Shown here: piece after piece, positions 15,173-24,199 of the stretch
Position numbering within the stretch: position 1 is the first letter of the stretch
Layout: each line of letters starts with the position of its first letter
Assembly: GCF_014897585.1 (NCBI RefSeq)
Contig: NZ_JABUXW010000030.1
Span: 1 to 42,416, forward strand
Direction: 5' to 3'
Source of the DNA: Brachybacterium tyrofermentans
GTDB lineage: Bacteria; Actinomycetota; Actinomycetes; Actinomycetales; Dermabacteraceae
Length of the DNA: 42,416 nt
Notes under the pieces: model-generated
Told to the model about the DNA's origin: nothing
Databases searched by the model: none
The model's input: the letters and a program-made list of their open reading frames with translations, nothing else
Translations under genes and position numbers: made by a program

Positions 15173-16526
15173 TGATCGGCCTTTCCTTGGGGAGGTCGTA
15201 GAGAAGAGTCCGCTGTCGCAGCGCGAGGCCGGTGGCCGCCGTGATCGGGCCCAGACGGCCGATGAACATCAGCACGACGAGAATCAGCTGGGCACTCGCG
15301 GGAAGATCCGCCGTGATCCCGGTGGACAGACCCACCGTGGCGAAGGCCGAGACCACCTCGAACAGGATCACGTCGAGCGAGAGGTCGGTCAGGAGCATGA
15401 TGACGATGGTGGCGGCGACGATGAGGCCGGCTGCCAGCACGATGACGGTGATGGCCTGGCGATGCACCGCCCGGGAGAGGCGTTTGCCGAAGACGGTGAC
15501 GGCGCCGGCGCCGCGCAGCTCGCCGAGCATGAGGAAGAACAGCACCGCGAAGGTGGTGACCTTGATGCCACCGGCGGTTCCTGCGGGTCCTCCGCCGATG
15601 AACATCAGCAGGTCCATGCCCAGCCAGGTCGCGGGATTTATCGCCCCGGTATCGACGGTGTTGAAGCCGGCTGTCCGCGTCTGGGCGGACATGGCGAAGC
15701 CGTTCAGGATCCGCAGATGGGGCGGCATCCCTCCCAGCGTCTCCGGATTGCTCCACTCCAGAGCAGTGATGTACAGGGTTCCCAGGGCGAGCAGGAGCGG
15801 CGTCGCGGCGACCACGATCCGGGTGTTCATCGACCAGAGGCGCACGGTGCCCAGATGCTTCCTCAGCTGCATCAGCACGGGGAAGCCGACACCTCCCAGC
15901 ACCGTGGCACCGCTGGCCGTCAGGAGGATGACCGGGTCATCGGAGAAGGACATGAGGCTGTCGCTGTACAGCGCGAACCCGGCGTTGTTGAACGAGGAGA
16001 CCGCGTGGAAGACCCCGAGCCACAGGGCGTCGCCCCATGTCTCGTCGTAGGCGAGGGCGAAGCGCAGCGTGAGGATCACCGCCGCGACCGCCTCGATCAT
16101 CAGGGAGATCCGCACGACGCTGAGCACGAGGGTCCGCACGTCCTCGATGCCGAAGCTCTTCACCTCTGCCGCGGCGGTGAGCTTCGAGCGCAGGGAGAGC
16201 TTCCGGATCACGGCGATGCCGATCACGGAGGCGAAGGTCATCACGCCGAAGCCGCCGATCTGGATCAGCACCAGGATCACGACCTGGCCGAACGTGGTCC
16301 AGAAGACGGGGGTATCGACCACGATGAGCCCGGTCACGCAGAGGGCGGAGACCGCTGTGAAGAGGGCTTCCACGAGTGTGGCTCCTCTGGCCCCCGTGGA
16401 GGCCGACGGGAGCAGGAGCAGGAGGGTCCCGAGGAGACCGCAGGCGGCGAAGGCCAGGAAGACGGTCCGAGCGGGGCGCGGACGCCGGTCGACGGCGCGG
16501 GATGGGGTGAGGCCGAGTGGTGGCAC
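15165..16526 (-). CDS. Potassium uptake membrane subunit, KtrB/TrkH type
   Basis: The protein has 453 aa, close to KtrB. It is a four-times repeated M1-P-M2 channel-like fold; selectivity regions include SALCVTGLIVVDT, FHAVSSFNNAGFALYSDS, MSAQTRTAGFNT and SAFATVGLSTGIT, each with the single filter Gly. It carries potassium (often with sodium) inward across the membrane and is gated by the RCK partner encoded next. I chose GTG at 16524-16526: it gives a Pro/Arg-rich cytosolic start followed directly by the first helix. The upstream in-frame ATG at 16787 would overlap the flavoprotein gene and has a non-protein-like lead. The ribosome site for the GTG is weak, so the start is uncertain. Confidence 0.9.
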   Translation of the reverse strand: MPPLGLTPSRAVDRRPRPARTVFLAFAACGLLGTLLLLLPSASTGARGATLVEALFTAVSALCVTGLIVVDTPVFWTTFGQVVILVLIQIGGFGVMTFASVIGIAVIRKLSLRSKLTAAAEVKSFGIEDVRTLVLSVVRISLMIEAVAAVILTLRFALAYDETWGDALWLGVFHAVSSFNNAGFALYSDSLMSFSDDPVILLTASGATVLGGVGFPVLMQLRKHLGTVRLWSMNTRIVVAATPLLLALGTLYITALEWSNPETLGGMPPHLRILNGFAMSAQTRTAGFNTVDTGAINPATWLGMDLLMFIGGGPAGTAGGIKVTTFAVLFFLMLGELRGAGAVTVFGKRLSRAVHRQAITVIVLAAGLIVAATIVIMLLTDLSLDVILFEVVSAFATVGLSTGITADLPASAQLILVVLMFIGRLGPITAATGLALRQRTLLYDLPKERPIIG

Positions 16527-16672
16527 GCGCGGAATCGTACGCTTCTTCGGCGCGGCCGCCGACCAGCCGTCGTGCCTGGAGACGCGGGCCTGTCCCAGCA
16601 GGTCCCGCTCGACCGGGAGATCGCCGTCGGGCGCCCCGCGGGACGGACCGCAGCCCGTCCCGCGTTCAGGTC

Positions 16673-18106
16673 CTACCTGACCGACAGGGTGATCGGCTGC
16701 GAGCTGGAGCAACAGGTGCTCGCGGCAGGTTCCGGGGCGCAGCAGCTCTCCCCGACGGGTGCCGGAGCCGGAGCCGGAGCGCAGCATCCCTCGTCACTCG
16801 AAGCCGAGGCCGAGGCCGAGGCGTCGCAGCTGCCGCCGAGGTCGGTGGTGCAGACCCCGGTCTCGGGGAGATCGAGGTGCACGGCATCGGCGGCCTCGCG
16901 GTCCCCGGCCAGCGCGGCCGCGATGGAGCGGACCTGCTCGTAGCCGGTGGCCATGAGGAAGGTCGGGGCGCGGCCGTAGCTCTTCATCCCCACGATGTAG
17001 AAGTTCTTCTCCGGGTGGGAGAGGACCCGTTCGCCGTGGGGTTCGACCGACCCGCAGGAATGGAACTCGGGGTCGATCAGCGGTCCCAGCTGTGCGGGCG
17101 CCTCGACGGCGGCATCCAGGCTGAGACGGAGCTCGGAGAGCATGCCGAGCTGGGGCCGGAAGCCGGCGGCCGGCACCAGCAGGTCGATCTCCTCGGTGCG
17201 CTCTCCGTCGGGCGTGGTCGCGTGCACGCTCAGTGCCTCGCCCACCGTGAACCTCGTGATCGTGAAGGAGGTGCGCACCTCGATGCGGCCGGTCTCGACG
17301 AGGCGCCGCAGCCGGGTGCCGAGGGCTCCGCGCGCGGCGAGCTCGTCCTGCTCCCCGCCTCCGTAGACCCGCGACACGTCGGCGGTGCGCACGGCCCAGA
17401 GGATCGAGAGGCTCGGTTCTTGCTCGGCGAGGTCCGCGAGATCGAGCAGCGTGTTGGCGGCCGAATGGCCGGCGCCGACGACCATGACCCGCTTCCCCGC
17501 GAACGCGGCGCGGTCCCGGCCGAGCACGTCAGGCAGCGCCCGGGTGATCCGGCCCGCAGCGCGCGCGGCTGTCTCGCCGGGCGCGACGAGCCCCGCCTGG
17601 CCGAGCGGGTTCGGGGTGGACCAGGTGCCGGAGGCGTCGATGACGGCGGAGGCGAGGAGGTCCTCGACCTGCCCGTCGGCGCTCTCGATCCGCACCAGGA
17701 AGGGCGCTTCGTCGCGCCCGGCGGTGCGGGTCTTGTCGAGCCCTGACCGGGAGACGGCGGCGACGCGCACGCCGTAGCGGATCGAGGGGGCGAGCTGCGG
17801 CAGCTCGGCGAGGGGCTCGAGATACTGCTCGCGCAGCTCGTGGCCGGTGGGCAGCGTGTCTCCGTCGGGCGCGGTCCATCCCTGGGCCCCGAGGAGGCGC
17901 CCGGCGGCGGAGTCGACGTTGTACTGCCAGGGCGAGAAGAGCCGCGTGTGGCCCCAGTCGGAGATGGCCGCTCCTGCCGTGGAGCCGGCCTCGAGCACGA
18001 GGAAGCCCACCCCGAGCTCGGCGAGCTGGGCGGCGGCGGCCAGGCCGACGGGGCCGGCGCCGATGATGACCACGGGACGGGTGGAGGTGGTGCTGGTGGT
18101 GAGCAT
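16673..18106 (-). CDS. Arsenic-operon flavoprotein (FAD/NAD-binding oxidoreductase) with Cys-rich tail
   Basis: The protein has 477 aa. There are two dinucleotide-binding motifs: VVIIGAGPVGLAAAAQL at the N-terminus (FAD) and RVMVVGAGHSAANTLLDL near 210 (NADPH). This is the layout of flavin monooxygenase/thioredoxin-reductase-like enzymes found in actinobacterial ars operons, sometimes named ArsO. The exact reaction is unproven. The last 60 residues are unusual: eight Cys including three CC pairs (EGCCAP, ESCCAP, STCCSS), spaced by AP and SA repeats, resembling a metalloid-binding arm. The start at 18106 has AAGGAG 8 bp before it. It is the last gene after acr3 and arsC, with 23 bp to arsC. 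Confidence 0.85.
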   Translation of the reverse strand: MLTTSTTSTRPVVIIGAGPVGLAAAAQLAELGVGFLVLEAGSTAGAAISDWGHTRLFSPWQYNVDSAAGRLLGAQGWTAPDGDTLPTGHELREQYLEPLAELPQLAPSIRYGVRVAAVSRSGLDKTRTAGRDEAPFLVRIESADGQVEDLLASAVIDASGTWSTPNPLGQAGLVAPGETAARAAGRITRALPDVLGRDRAAFAGKRVMVVGAGHSAANTLLDLADLAEQEPSLSILWAVRTADVSRVYGGGEQDELAARGALGTRLRRLVETGRIEVRTSFTITRFTVGEALSVHATTPDGERTEEIDLLVPAAGFRPQLGMLSELRLSLDAAVEAPAQLGPLIDPEFHSCGSVEPHGERVLSHPEKNFYIVGMKSYGRAPTFLMATGYEQVRSIAAALAGDREAADAVHLDLPETGVCTTDLGGSCDASASASASSDEGCCAPAPAPAPVGESCCAPEPAASTCCSSSQPITLSVR

Positions 18107-18129
18107 GGAGGTCTCCTTGCTGCGAGAGA

Positions 18130-18567
18130 TCAGGTCGAGGTCTGCGTGAGGTCGTCCAGGAGCGTGCGCACCCGGGCGTCGATGTCGTCGCGCACCAGGC
18201 GCATCCGCTCGGCGCCCTCGATGCCGCGCTCGGAGGGCTCGTCGGTCACCCACGTGGTGATCGTCCCCGCCATGCCCGGCACCGGCTCGACGACGGCCTC
18301 CTCGCCGAGCACCACGACCCGGTCCACGCGGGCCAGCAGCGCAGGGTCGATCGGCTTGGTGAATCCGGCGGACATGTCCGCGCCGACCTCGGCGACGACC
18401 TCGGCAGAGAGTGCGTTGATCGCGCTGCCGGGCTTCGTCCCGGCGGAGTGCACCTCGACGGCGTCTCCGGCGTGGTGGCGCAGGAGTGCGGCGGCCATCT
18501 GGGACTTGCCGCCGTTCTTCACGCACACGAACAGCACGGACGGGGCGGCGGAGTTCTGGGAGCTCAT
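18130..18567 (-). CDS. arsC: Arsenate reductase, low-molecular-weight phosphatase type
   Basis: The protein has 145 aa. The active-site loop near residue 15 reads [15 protein letters not shown], a P-loop of the LMW-phosphatase fold with the catalytic Cys; the usual CX5R Arg is replaced by Lys, as in the actinobacterial arsenate reductases that work with mycothiol and mycoredoxin. [12 protein letters not shown] and the [11 protein letters not shown] strand (the region with the usual Asp) complete the fold. It reduces As(V) to As(III) for export by Acr3. The start overlaps the acr3 stop by ATGA (18564-18567), so the genes are coupled. The mycothiol dependence is a family inference. Confidence 0.92.
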   Translation of the reverse strand: MSSQNSAAPSVLFVCVKNGGKSQMAAALLRHHAGDAVEVHSAGTKPGSAINALSAEVVAEVGADMSAGFTKPIDPALLARVDRVVVLGEEAVVEPVPGMAGTITTWVTDEPSERGIEGAERMRLVRDDIDARVRTLLDDLTQTST

Positions 18568-19676
18568 GCGGAGACCTTCTCGGTGGTGCGGGCGGGGACG
18601 GTGGTGTCACCGGGGAACAGGCGCGGGCCCAGCCAGAGGGACACGTAGACCAGGGCGACGAGCACGGGCACCTCGATCAGAGGGCCGACGACACCCGCGA
18701 GCGCCTGCCCGGACGTGACGCCGAAGGTGCCGATCGCGACGGCGATCGCGAGCTCGAAGTTGTTGCCCGACGCCGTGAAGGCCACCGTGGTGGACTTCGC
18801 ATAGGTCAGCCCGACGGCGCGGGCGGCGACGAGCGAGATGAGGAACATGCCTACGAAGTAGGCCAGCAGCGGTAGGGCGATCCGGGCGACGTCCCAGGGG
18901 TTGGAGGTGATCGCCTCTCCCTGCAGGGCGAAGAGCAGCACGATGGTGAACAGCAGACCGTACATCGCGAAGGGGCCGATGCGGGGCAGGAAGCGGTTCT
19001 CGTACCAGTACCGCCCCTTCGCCCGCTCGCCGAGCACCCGGGTGAGGAAGCCGGCGAGCAGGGGGATGCCGAGGAAGACCAGCACGGAGAGCACGATCGC
19101 ACCGACGGAGAACTCCGCCGATGTCACGGGCAGCCCCAGCCAGGAGGGCAGCACCTGGAGGTAGAACCAGCCGAGCGCCCCGAAGGCGAGGACCTGGAAG
19201 ACGGAGTTGATCGCCACCAGCACGGCCGCGGCCTCCCGATCGCCGCAGGCGAGGTCGTTCCAGATGAAGACCATGGCGATGCAGCGGGCGAGGCCCACGA
19301 TGATCAGTCCGGTGCGGTACTCGGGGAGGTCGGCGAGCAGCAGCCAGGCCAGGGTGAACATGATCGCCGGGCCCACGATCCAGTTCAGCACCAGCGACAG
19401 CACCATGAGCTTGCGGTCGGCGGTCACGCGGCGGGTCTCGTCATAGCGGACCTTGGCGAGGACCGGGTACATCATCACCAGCAGCCCGATCGCGATCGGC
19501 ACGGAGATCCCGGCGACGGACATGCTCTCGAGTATCTGATTGAGCCCCGGAACGAAGCGTCCCAGCGCCAGGCCCAGGATCATCGCCGCGATGATCCAGA
19601 CCGGAAGGAACCGATCAAGGAAAGACATCTCCCCGGCCACCCGGGTCGGCGTTCCGGGCGCTGCAGTCGTCGTCAT
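18564..19676 (-). CDS. acr3: Arsenite efflux transporter Acr3
   Basis: The protein has 370 aa with about ten membrane helices (BART superfamily). The family motif [19 protein letters not shown] (near 130-150) includes the Cys conserved and needed for arsenite transport in Acr3 proteins. [13 protein letters not shown] and the later [17 protein letters not shown] motifs also fit. It exports As(III) driven by the membrane potential or a proton. It is the first gene of the ars operon; the divergent arsR starts 84 bp away, with operators between. The N-terminal [10 protein letters not shown] tail is short and cytosolic. Confidence 0.95.
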   Translation of the reverse strand: MTTTAAPGTPTRVAGEMSFLDRFLPVWIIAAMILGLALGRFVPGLNQILESMSVAGISVPIAIGLLVMMYPVLAKVRYDETRRVTADRKLMVLSLVLNWIVGPAIMFTLAWLLLADLPEYRTGLIIVGLARCIAMVFIWNDLACGDREAAAVLVAINSVFQVLAFGALGWFYLQVLPSWLGLPVTSAEFSVGAIVLSVLVFLGIPLLAGFLTRVLGERAKGRYWYENRFLPRIGPFAMYGLLFTIVLLFALQGEAITSNPWDVARIALPLLAYFVGMFLISLVAARAVGLTYAKSTTVAFTASGNNFELAIAVAIGTFGVTSGQALAGVVGPLIEVPVLVALVYVSLWLGPRLFPGDTTVPARTTEKVSA

Positions 19677-19696
19677 GACGGGGACTACCTCTTCCT

Positions 19697-19748
19697 ATAG
19701 ACGAACATCGATGCGAACGCTAGCCTGTCACATAGACATCCGTCAATG
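19697..19748. promoter_or_regulatory. Predicted ArsR operator/divergent ars promoter region
   Basis: The 84-bp divergent gap is A/T-rich for this genome. Two copies of ATAGAC occur (19697-19702 and 19733-19738). The second starts the imperfect palindrome CATAGACATCCGTCAATG (19731-19748), which pairs CAT.GAC with GTC.ATG. The first leads into ATAGACGAACATCGAT (19697-19712). Such imperfect dyads are what ArsR/SmtB repressors bind. The arsR ribosome site (AAGG, about 19750) follows the second copy. Confidence 0.6.
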
Positions 19749-19760
19749 TAAGGTGACCAC

Positions 19761-20153
19761 ATGACCTCCCCCTCGATCGCGCCCCCGAGCACACCTCCGG
19801 AGAGCATCGCGCCGTCGTGCACACCGGGCGAGCGCGCCACACTCGACTGCTGCACGCTCGGGGCCGGCCCGATCGATGTCGCCGAGGCGGAGCATCTGGC
19901 GCTGCGCCTCAAAGCGCTCTCGGACCCGACGCGCCTCCAGCTGCTCTCGCATGTGGCGGCCCAGGGATGCGGCGACGTCTGCGCCTGCGATCTCACCGAG
20001 CCGCTGGGCATCAGCCAGCCGACCGTCAGCCACCATATGAAGAAGCTCGTCGACGCCGGCCTGCTCACCCGCGAGCAGAAGGGGCGGTGGGCCCACTACT
20101 CCGTCATTCCGTCGGCCTTCGCCGAGCTGCGTGCCTTCCTCGACCTGACCTGA
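19761..20153 (+). CDS. arsR: ArsR-family arsenite-responsive repressor
   Basis: The protein has 130 aa. The winged helix-turn-helix spans about 45-125 (LKALSDPTRLQLLSHV, then ISQPTVSHHMKKLVDAGLL). Candidate As(III) ligands are the Cys30-Cys31 pair in the N-terminal arm and Cys74 and Cys76 in DVCACDL; a Cys pair near the N-terminus plus a downstream Cys is the arrangement described for the Corynebacterium glutamicum ArsR, while the CxC near helix 3 recalls the E. coli/plasmid R773 type. The protein also has Cys20 and Cys70, so the exact sensing site is open. It represses the divergent acr3-arsC-flavoprotein operon and is convergent with lrgB. Confidence 0.93.
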   Translation: MTSPSIAPPSTPPESIAPSCTPGERATLDCCTLGAGPIDVAEAEHLALRLKALSDPTRLQLLSHVAAQGCGDVCACDLTEPLGISQPTVSHHMKKLVDAGLLTREQKGRWAHYSVIPSAFAELRAFLDLT

Positions 20154-20187
20154 TAGCTCGTCGTCGCCCGCCGTTCCAGCACCGATC

Positions 20188-20886
20188 TCAGCCGGTGACC
20201 AGTGCTGCGACGATCGGCAGCACGGTGGTCATGACCAGGGCGTTCATCACCATCGCGGCGCTGGACCAGCCGCCGGACACGGTGGATTCGGCGAGCACGC
20301 GCGAGGTGCCGATGCCGTGGGAGGTCAGGCCGACGGCGAAACCGCGAGCGCGTTCGTCGCGCACCCGCACCAGGGTCAGCAGCGCCGGGCCGACGACCGC
20401 CCCGAGCACCCCGGAGATCAGGGTGAGCACCACCGCGAGCGGCACGGACGCCCCGAGGAGCTCCGCGATCGACAGTCCCACCGGCGAGGTCACGGACCGG
20501 GGCAGGGCGGCGCGCAGCAGGTCGTCCCCCACCCCGAACCCGGTCAGCACCGCGACGGTGAGCGCCACGCTCAGCGCGCCGCCCACCACCAGCGTCGCCA
20601 GCACGGCGGGGGCCGACGAGGCCAGCGCCCGGCCGTTGCGCAGCAGCGGCAGGGCCAGGGCCACGGTGGCAGGGCCGAGCAGGAGGGTCAGCACGGTCAC
20701 CTGCTCGAGGTACTCGGCGTACGGGAGCCCGGTCAGCTGCAGCACCCCGGCCACGATCACGACCGTGACGAGCACCGGGGACAGCAGCCCGGGCCGCCCC
20801 GTTCGCTGGTACAGCCACAGGGACAGCAGGTAGGCGCTGAGCGTGAGCGCGAGGCCGAACACCGGCAGGTGGATGAGCGTGCTCAT
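20188..20886 (-). CDS. lrgB: LrgB-family membrane protein
   Basis: The protein has 232 aa of mostly hydrophobic helices. It carries the family motifs LLGPATVALALPL and the C-terminal GLTSHGIGTSRVLAES block, with conserved Gly/Thr/Ser residues. LrgB/CidB proteins act with LrgA/CidA in control of cell-wall hydrolase activity or as metabolite (pyruvate- or glycolate-like) transporters, depending on the species; which applies here cannot be seen. Its ATG overlaps the lrgA stop by ATGA (20883-20886). Confidence 0.9.
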   Translation of the reverse strand: MSTLIHLPVFGLALTLSAYLLSLWLYQRTGRPGLLSPVLVTVVIVAGVLQLTGLPYAEYLEQVTVLTLLLGPATVALALPLLRNGRALASSAPAVLATLVVGGALSVALTVAVLTGFGVGDDLLRAALPRSVTSPVGLSIAELLGASVPLAVVLTLISGVLGAVVGPALLTLVRVRDERARGFAVGLTSHGIGTSRVLAESTVSGGWSSAAMVMNALVMTTVLPIVAALVTG

Positions 20887-21359
20887 GCGGCCGCGCCCCC
20901 CGGCTGCGGGGCGTCGGGCCCGCCGGGCTCCCCGGAGCCTCCGTCCGGACCTCGCCCGTCGGCAGCCCTCCCCCTGGCCCGCCGACGATCCTGCCGGCGC
21001 AGCAGCGCCTGCAGCATCGTCCCCGCGACCAGCAGAGTGACCACGAAGGAACCGCCCACGGCGAGCGCGATCGGCAGCGCTTTCTGCGCCAGGGAGTCGA
21101 GCTCGAGCAGGATCCCGACGCCGGGCGGGACGAACAGCAGCTGCAGGTGCGCGAGGAGCGGGGTCGCGGCCGGTTCGGCGACGCGCAGCACGGCGCGCGT
21201 GGGCCGCAGCAGACCGAGCACCACCAGCAGCACGATCCCGATCACCACCCCGGGGACGGGCAGGCCCAGCAGCGCCGACAGGCCCAGGCCCACCATCTGC
21301 GCGAGCAGCAGGACCACGAGGCCGAGCAGCACGGGAGGGAGCAGAGCAGCGCGGGACAT
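20883..21359 (-). CDS. lrgA: LrgA/CidA-family membrane protein
   Basis: The protein has 158 aa. Four helices fill residues 8-115, with the family patterns LPVPGVVIGIVLLVVLG and LLFVPPGVGIL (holin-like CidA/LrgA region). The last 40 residues are a charged and Gly/Pro-rich cytosolic tail (RRQDRRRARGR, then GGSGEPGG) longer than usual. It is the first gene of the pair and its stop overlaps the lrgB start. Divergent from the GNAT gene by 75 bp. No LytSR-type regulator is adjacent. Confidence 0.88.
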   Translation of the reverse strand: MSRAALLPPVLLGLVVLLLAQMVGLGLSALLGLPVPGVVIGIVLLVVLGLLRPTRAVLRVAEPAATPLLAHLQLLFVPPGVGILLELDSLAQKALPIALAVGGSFVVTLLVAGTMLQALLRRQDRRRARGRAADGRGPDGGSGEPGGPDAPQPGGAAA

Positions 21360-21434
21360 CCCGGTCAGGGTAGCCCGACAGGACGCCCGCGCATCGCGTT
21401 GACCACCGCAGCCCGCGCACCGCACACTGCCCTC

Positions 21435-22028
21435 ATGCCGCGCACGCCCCGCACGTCCCTCGTCTTTCCCCTGGTCGGCGAGCGCGTGCTGCTGCGCCCG
21501 TTCGAGCAGGTCGACGCCGCAGCCGCGCACGGGATCTACGGCGACGCCGTGGTCATGCGATACGTCGGTGACGGCAAGGCGGTCTCGCCGGCGACGACGA
21601 CGCAGATGATCACGGACTACCGCCGCCACCAGAGCGAGCGCGGCTTCGCGTTCTGGGCGGTGATCGACCGTGGCACCGGCGGACTGATCGGCGACGCCGG
21701 ACTGGAGGTCACCCGGTTCGGGACCGAGCTCGGCTACACCCTCGCCCGCGACGCCTGGGGGCGGGGCCTGGCGACGGAGGCTGCGCAGCTGTGCGTGGAC
21801 GCCGCGTTCGGCCCGCTCGACATCCCGCGCCTGGTGGCGGTGGCCGACGCCGAGAACCCTGCCTCGGCGCGGGTGCTGGAGAAGATCGGCTTCGCCGCTG
21901 CCGGGACCGTCACGGCCTACGGCCGTCCGCACCGGCGCTTCGCGCTGCCTCGCAGCGACCAGCACGCCGACGGACTTCACCGCGCCTGTCAGCCCGACAA
22001 GGGTCTGCATCACGAGGACAGATCCTGA
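21435..22028 (+). CDS. GNAT-family N-acetyltransferase (RimJ/RimL-like)
   Basis: The protein has 197 aa. The N-terminal strand ERVLLRPFEQVDAAA matches the RimJ/RimL-like subgroup. The acetyl-CoA binding motif A is ELGYTLARDAWGRGLATEA (about 102-120), followed by NPASARVLEKIGFAAAG, the conserved end of motif B. It transfers an acetyl group to an amine, commonly a protein N-terminus or small molecule in this subgroup; the acceptor is unknown. The C-terminal 20 residues (RACQPDKGLHHEDRS) look like a non-conserved tail. The VOC gene follows by 25 bp, possibly in one transcript. Confidence 0.88.
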   Translation: MPRTPRTSLVFPLVGERVLLRPFEQVDAAAAHGIYGDAVVMRYVGDGKAVSPATTTQMITDYRRHQSERGFAFWAVIDRGTGGLIGDAGLEVTRFGTELGYTLARDAWGRGLATEAAQLCVDAAFGPLDIPRLVAVADAENPASARVLEKIGFAAAGTVTAYGRPHRRFALPRSDQHADGLHRACQPDKGLHHEDRS

Positions 22029-22053
22029 CCTCCCACCGTGCGAGGATCCAGCA

Positions 22054-22431
22054 ATGACACAGTCGCAGGTCACCTTGGGTGCCTACAACCTCGACACCTC
22101 GGATCCCCACCACCTTGCCGAATTCTGGTCGCAGCTGACGGGCGGGGATCCTCAGCCCGGCGGGAACAGCGTGTACATCGCCCCGGCCGGTGCCCACGGT
22201 TTCGGGATGTTCATCCAGCCGAGCGACTCTCCCCGACCGGATCGCCAGTCCTCGCACCTCGACCTGACCGTGCCCTGGGGGCAGCGGGAGCAGGAGGTCG
22301 ACCGTGCCGTCTCGCTCGGCGCCGTGGTGCGGTGGCATGTGCTCGACGAGTACCCGCACGTCCAGTGGACGACACTCGCCGATCCGGAGGGGAACCTGTT
22401 CTGCATCGCAGAACATCCGCCGACACCCTGA
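22054..22431 (+). CDS. VOC/glyoxalase-like domain protein
   Basis: The protein has 125 aa forming a single pair of beta-alpha-beta-beta-beta modules. HHLAEFWSQLTGG and the ending TLADPEGNLFCIAEH are the recurrent VOC signatures; the terminal Glu-x-His region is near the usual metal site. The family includes glyoxalase I, bleomycin-binding proteins and dioxygenases, but full metal ligands are not all obvious, so a binding or resistance role is possible. A dyad symmetric hairpin 52 bp downstream may end its transcript. Confidence 0.82.
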   Translation: MTQSQVTLGAYNLDTSDPHHLAEFWSQLTGGDPQPGGNSVYIAPAGAHGFGMFIQPSDSPRPDRQSSHLDLTVPWGQREQEVDRAVSLGAVVRWHVLDEYPHVQWTTLADPEGNLFCIAEHPPTP

Positions 22432-22483
22432 CCCGCCCCGCCCCGCACTCGGGCCTAGACCGCGAACGGGAACGCGAACGCGG

Positions 22484-22529
22484 CCGTGCTCCGAAAGGTT
22501 CCACCTCGATGGCACCTTTCGGAACACGG
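22484..22529. terminator. Hairpin between convergent genes, probable bidirectional terminator
   Basis: CCGTGCTCCGAAAGGT (22484-22499) and ACCTTTCGGAACACGG (22514-22529) pair over 16 bp with one mismatch around a 14-base loop. The hairpin lies between the VOC gene (plus) and the small membrane protein gene (minus). No long T-run follows on either strand, so termination strength is uncertain. Just before it, GAACGCGAACGCGG is a short direct repeat. Confidence 0.6.
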
Positions 22530-22565
22530 TCGGAGAAACATGGCCGAAGGAACATGCTCGGAGGA

Positions 22566-22799
22566 CTACGGACGGCGGTCAGCGGTCCCGGCCCGGCCCC
22601 TGCGGCGAGCTCGTGCCTCCAGCACGCGACCGACGATGATCATCGCGGCGCCGCCGACCATGTAGAGCAGACCGAAGTTGCTCCAGGAGATGCCGCCGTG
22701 CAGAAGGGCGAGCACGACGGTTGCCACCAGGCCGCCCACGAGAAAGACGAGGCCGCTGCGCTGCAGGGTCCGCGGGTAGAAGATGTGCGCTCTCGCCAT
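22566..22799 (-). CDS. Small two-helix membrane protein, unknown function
   Basis: The protein has 77 aa. Two hydrophobic helices are visible: LVFLVGGLVATVVLALLHGG (about 17-36) and FGLLYMVGGAAMIIVGRVL (about 42-60). A basic tail (EARARRRGRAGTADRRP) follows and should face the cytosol. It lies 12 bp after the PNPOx-family gene and is probably co-transcribed. No family recognised. Confidence 0.65.
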   Translation of the reverse strand: MARAHIFYPRTLQRSGLVFLVGGLVATVVLALLHGGISWSNFGLLYMVGGAAMIIVGRVLEARARRRGRAGTADRRP

Positions 22800-22811
22800 G
22801 TCGTCCTTCCG

Positions 22812-23360
22812 TCATCTGCCCTGGGCGTGATGCCAGGAGCCGTCCTCTCGACGGTAGCTGACATACACATGATTCCGATCTGCGCGGGCCTGCATGAACT
22901 CGATCCGCTCCGGCTGCACGGCGTAGACCTGCCAGTCGGGATTCGGGGTCCCGTCCGAGGTGGGGCGGGCGAGCCAGTCCCGCTGCGAGACGTCCTCCCC
23001 GAGGGCAGTGACCACTCCGGTGACCTGCACCTGCCGTCCGCTCTCGCGCCAGAAGAAGGTCATGGCCGCGCGGGGATCCTCCGCGAGCTGATGCGCCTTG
23101 GCCGAGGTGTTGCGCGTGGAGATCTGGAAGCCGGTCTCGTCGAGGTCCTTGAGGATCAGGGTGCGGCCGACGGGGGCTCCGCCCGGCAGCAGGGTCTGGA
23201 ACGTCATCGCGTGAGGCTGGCGGGTACCGCTCGCGATCGCCTCCTCGAGCCAGGTCAGGAACAGCTCGGTCGGGTCCATGGGCAGCGTCGCGAGATCAAG
23301 CTCAGGCATCACGTCGGGAAACGCGGGCAGGGCGCGGAGGCGTGCGGCGAGATCGCTCAT
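22812..23360 (-). CDS. Pyridoxamine 5'-phosphate oxidase (PNPOx) family flavoprotein
   Basis: The protein has 182 aa. It contains the PNPOx split-barrel with PHAMTFQTLLPGGAPVGRTL, DETGFQISTRNTSAKAHQL and AAMTFFWRESGRQVQVTGVV, the last being the FMN-phosphate binding strand. True PdxH enzymes are about 210-230 aa and end in a conserved R-x-P region; this protein ends soon after RNHVYVSYRREDGSWHHAQG, so vitamin B6 oxidase activity is plausible but not secure. It might instead be a general FMN- or F420-dependent reductase. It precedes the small membrane protein gene by 12 bp. Confidence 0.82.
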   Translation of the reverse strand: MSDLAARLRALPAFPDVMPELDLATLPMDPTELFLTWLEEAIASGTRQPHAMTFQTLLPGGAPVGRTLILKDLDETGFQISTRNTSAKAHQLAEDPRAAMTFFWRESGRQVQVTGVVTALGEDVSQRDWLARPTSDGTPNPDWQVYAVQPERIEFMQARADRNHVYVSYRREDGSWHHAQGR

Positions 23361-23452
23361 CCCTCCATCCTGCGTGCGGCCCGCGCGGAGGACAAGGCGC
23401 GCTCAGGCGTCGCCGAGCCCGCAGCGCTCGGAAGGCGTCGCGCGGCGCGACC

Positions 23453-24188
<736 letters not shown>

Positions 24189-24199
<11 letters not shown>

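Noticed and set aside
16527..16787. N-terminal extension of the KtrB/TrkH gene to an ATG at 16787
   Set aside because: It would overlap the flavoprotein gene and adds Arg/Gly-rich sequence not typical of the family; GTG at 16526 fits length and first helix.
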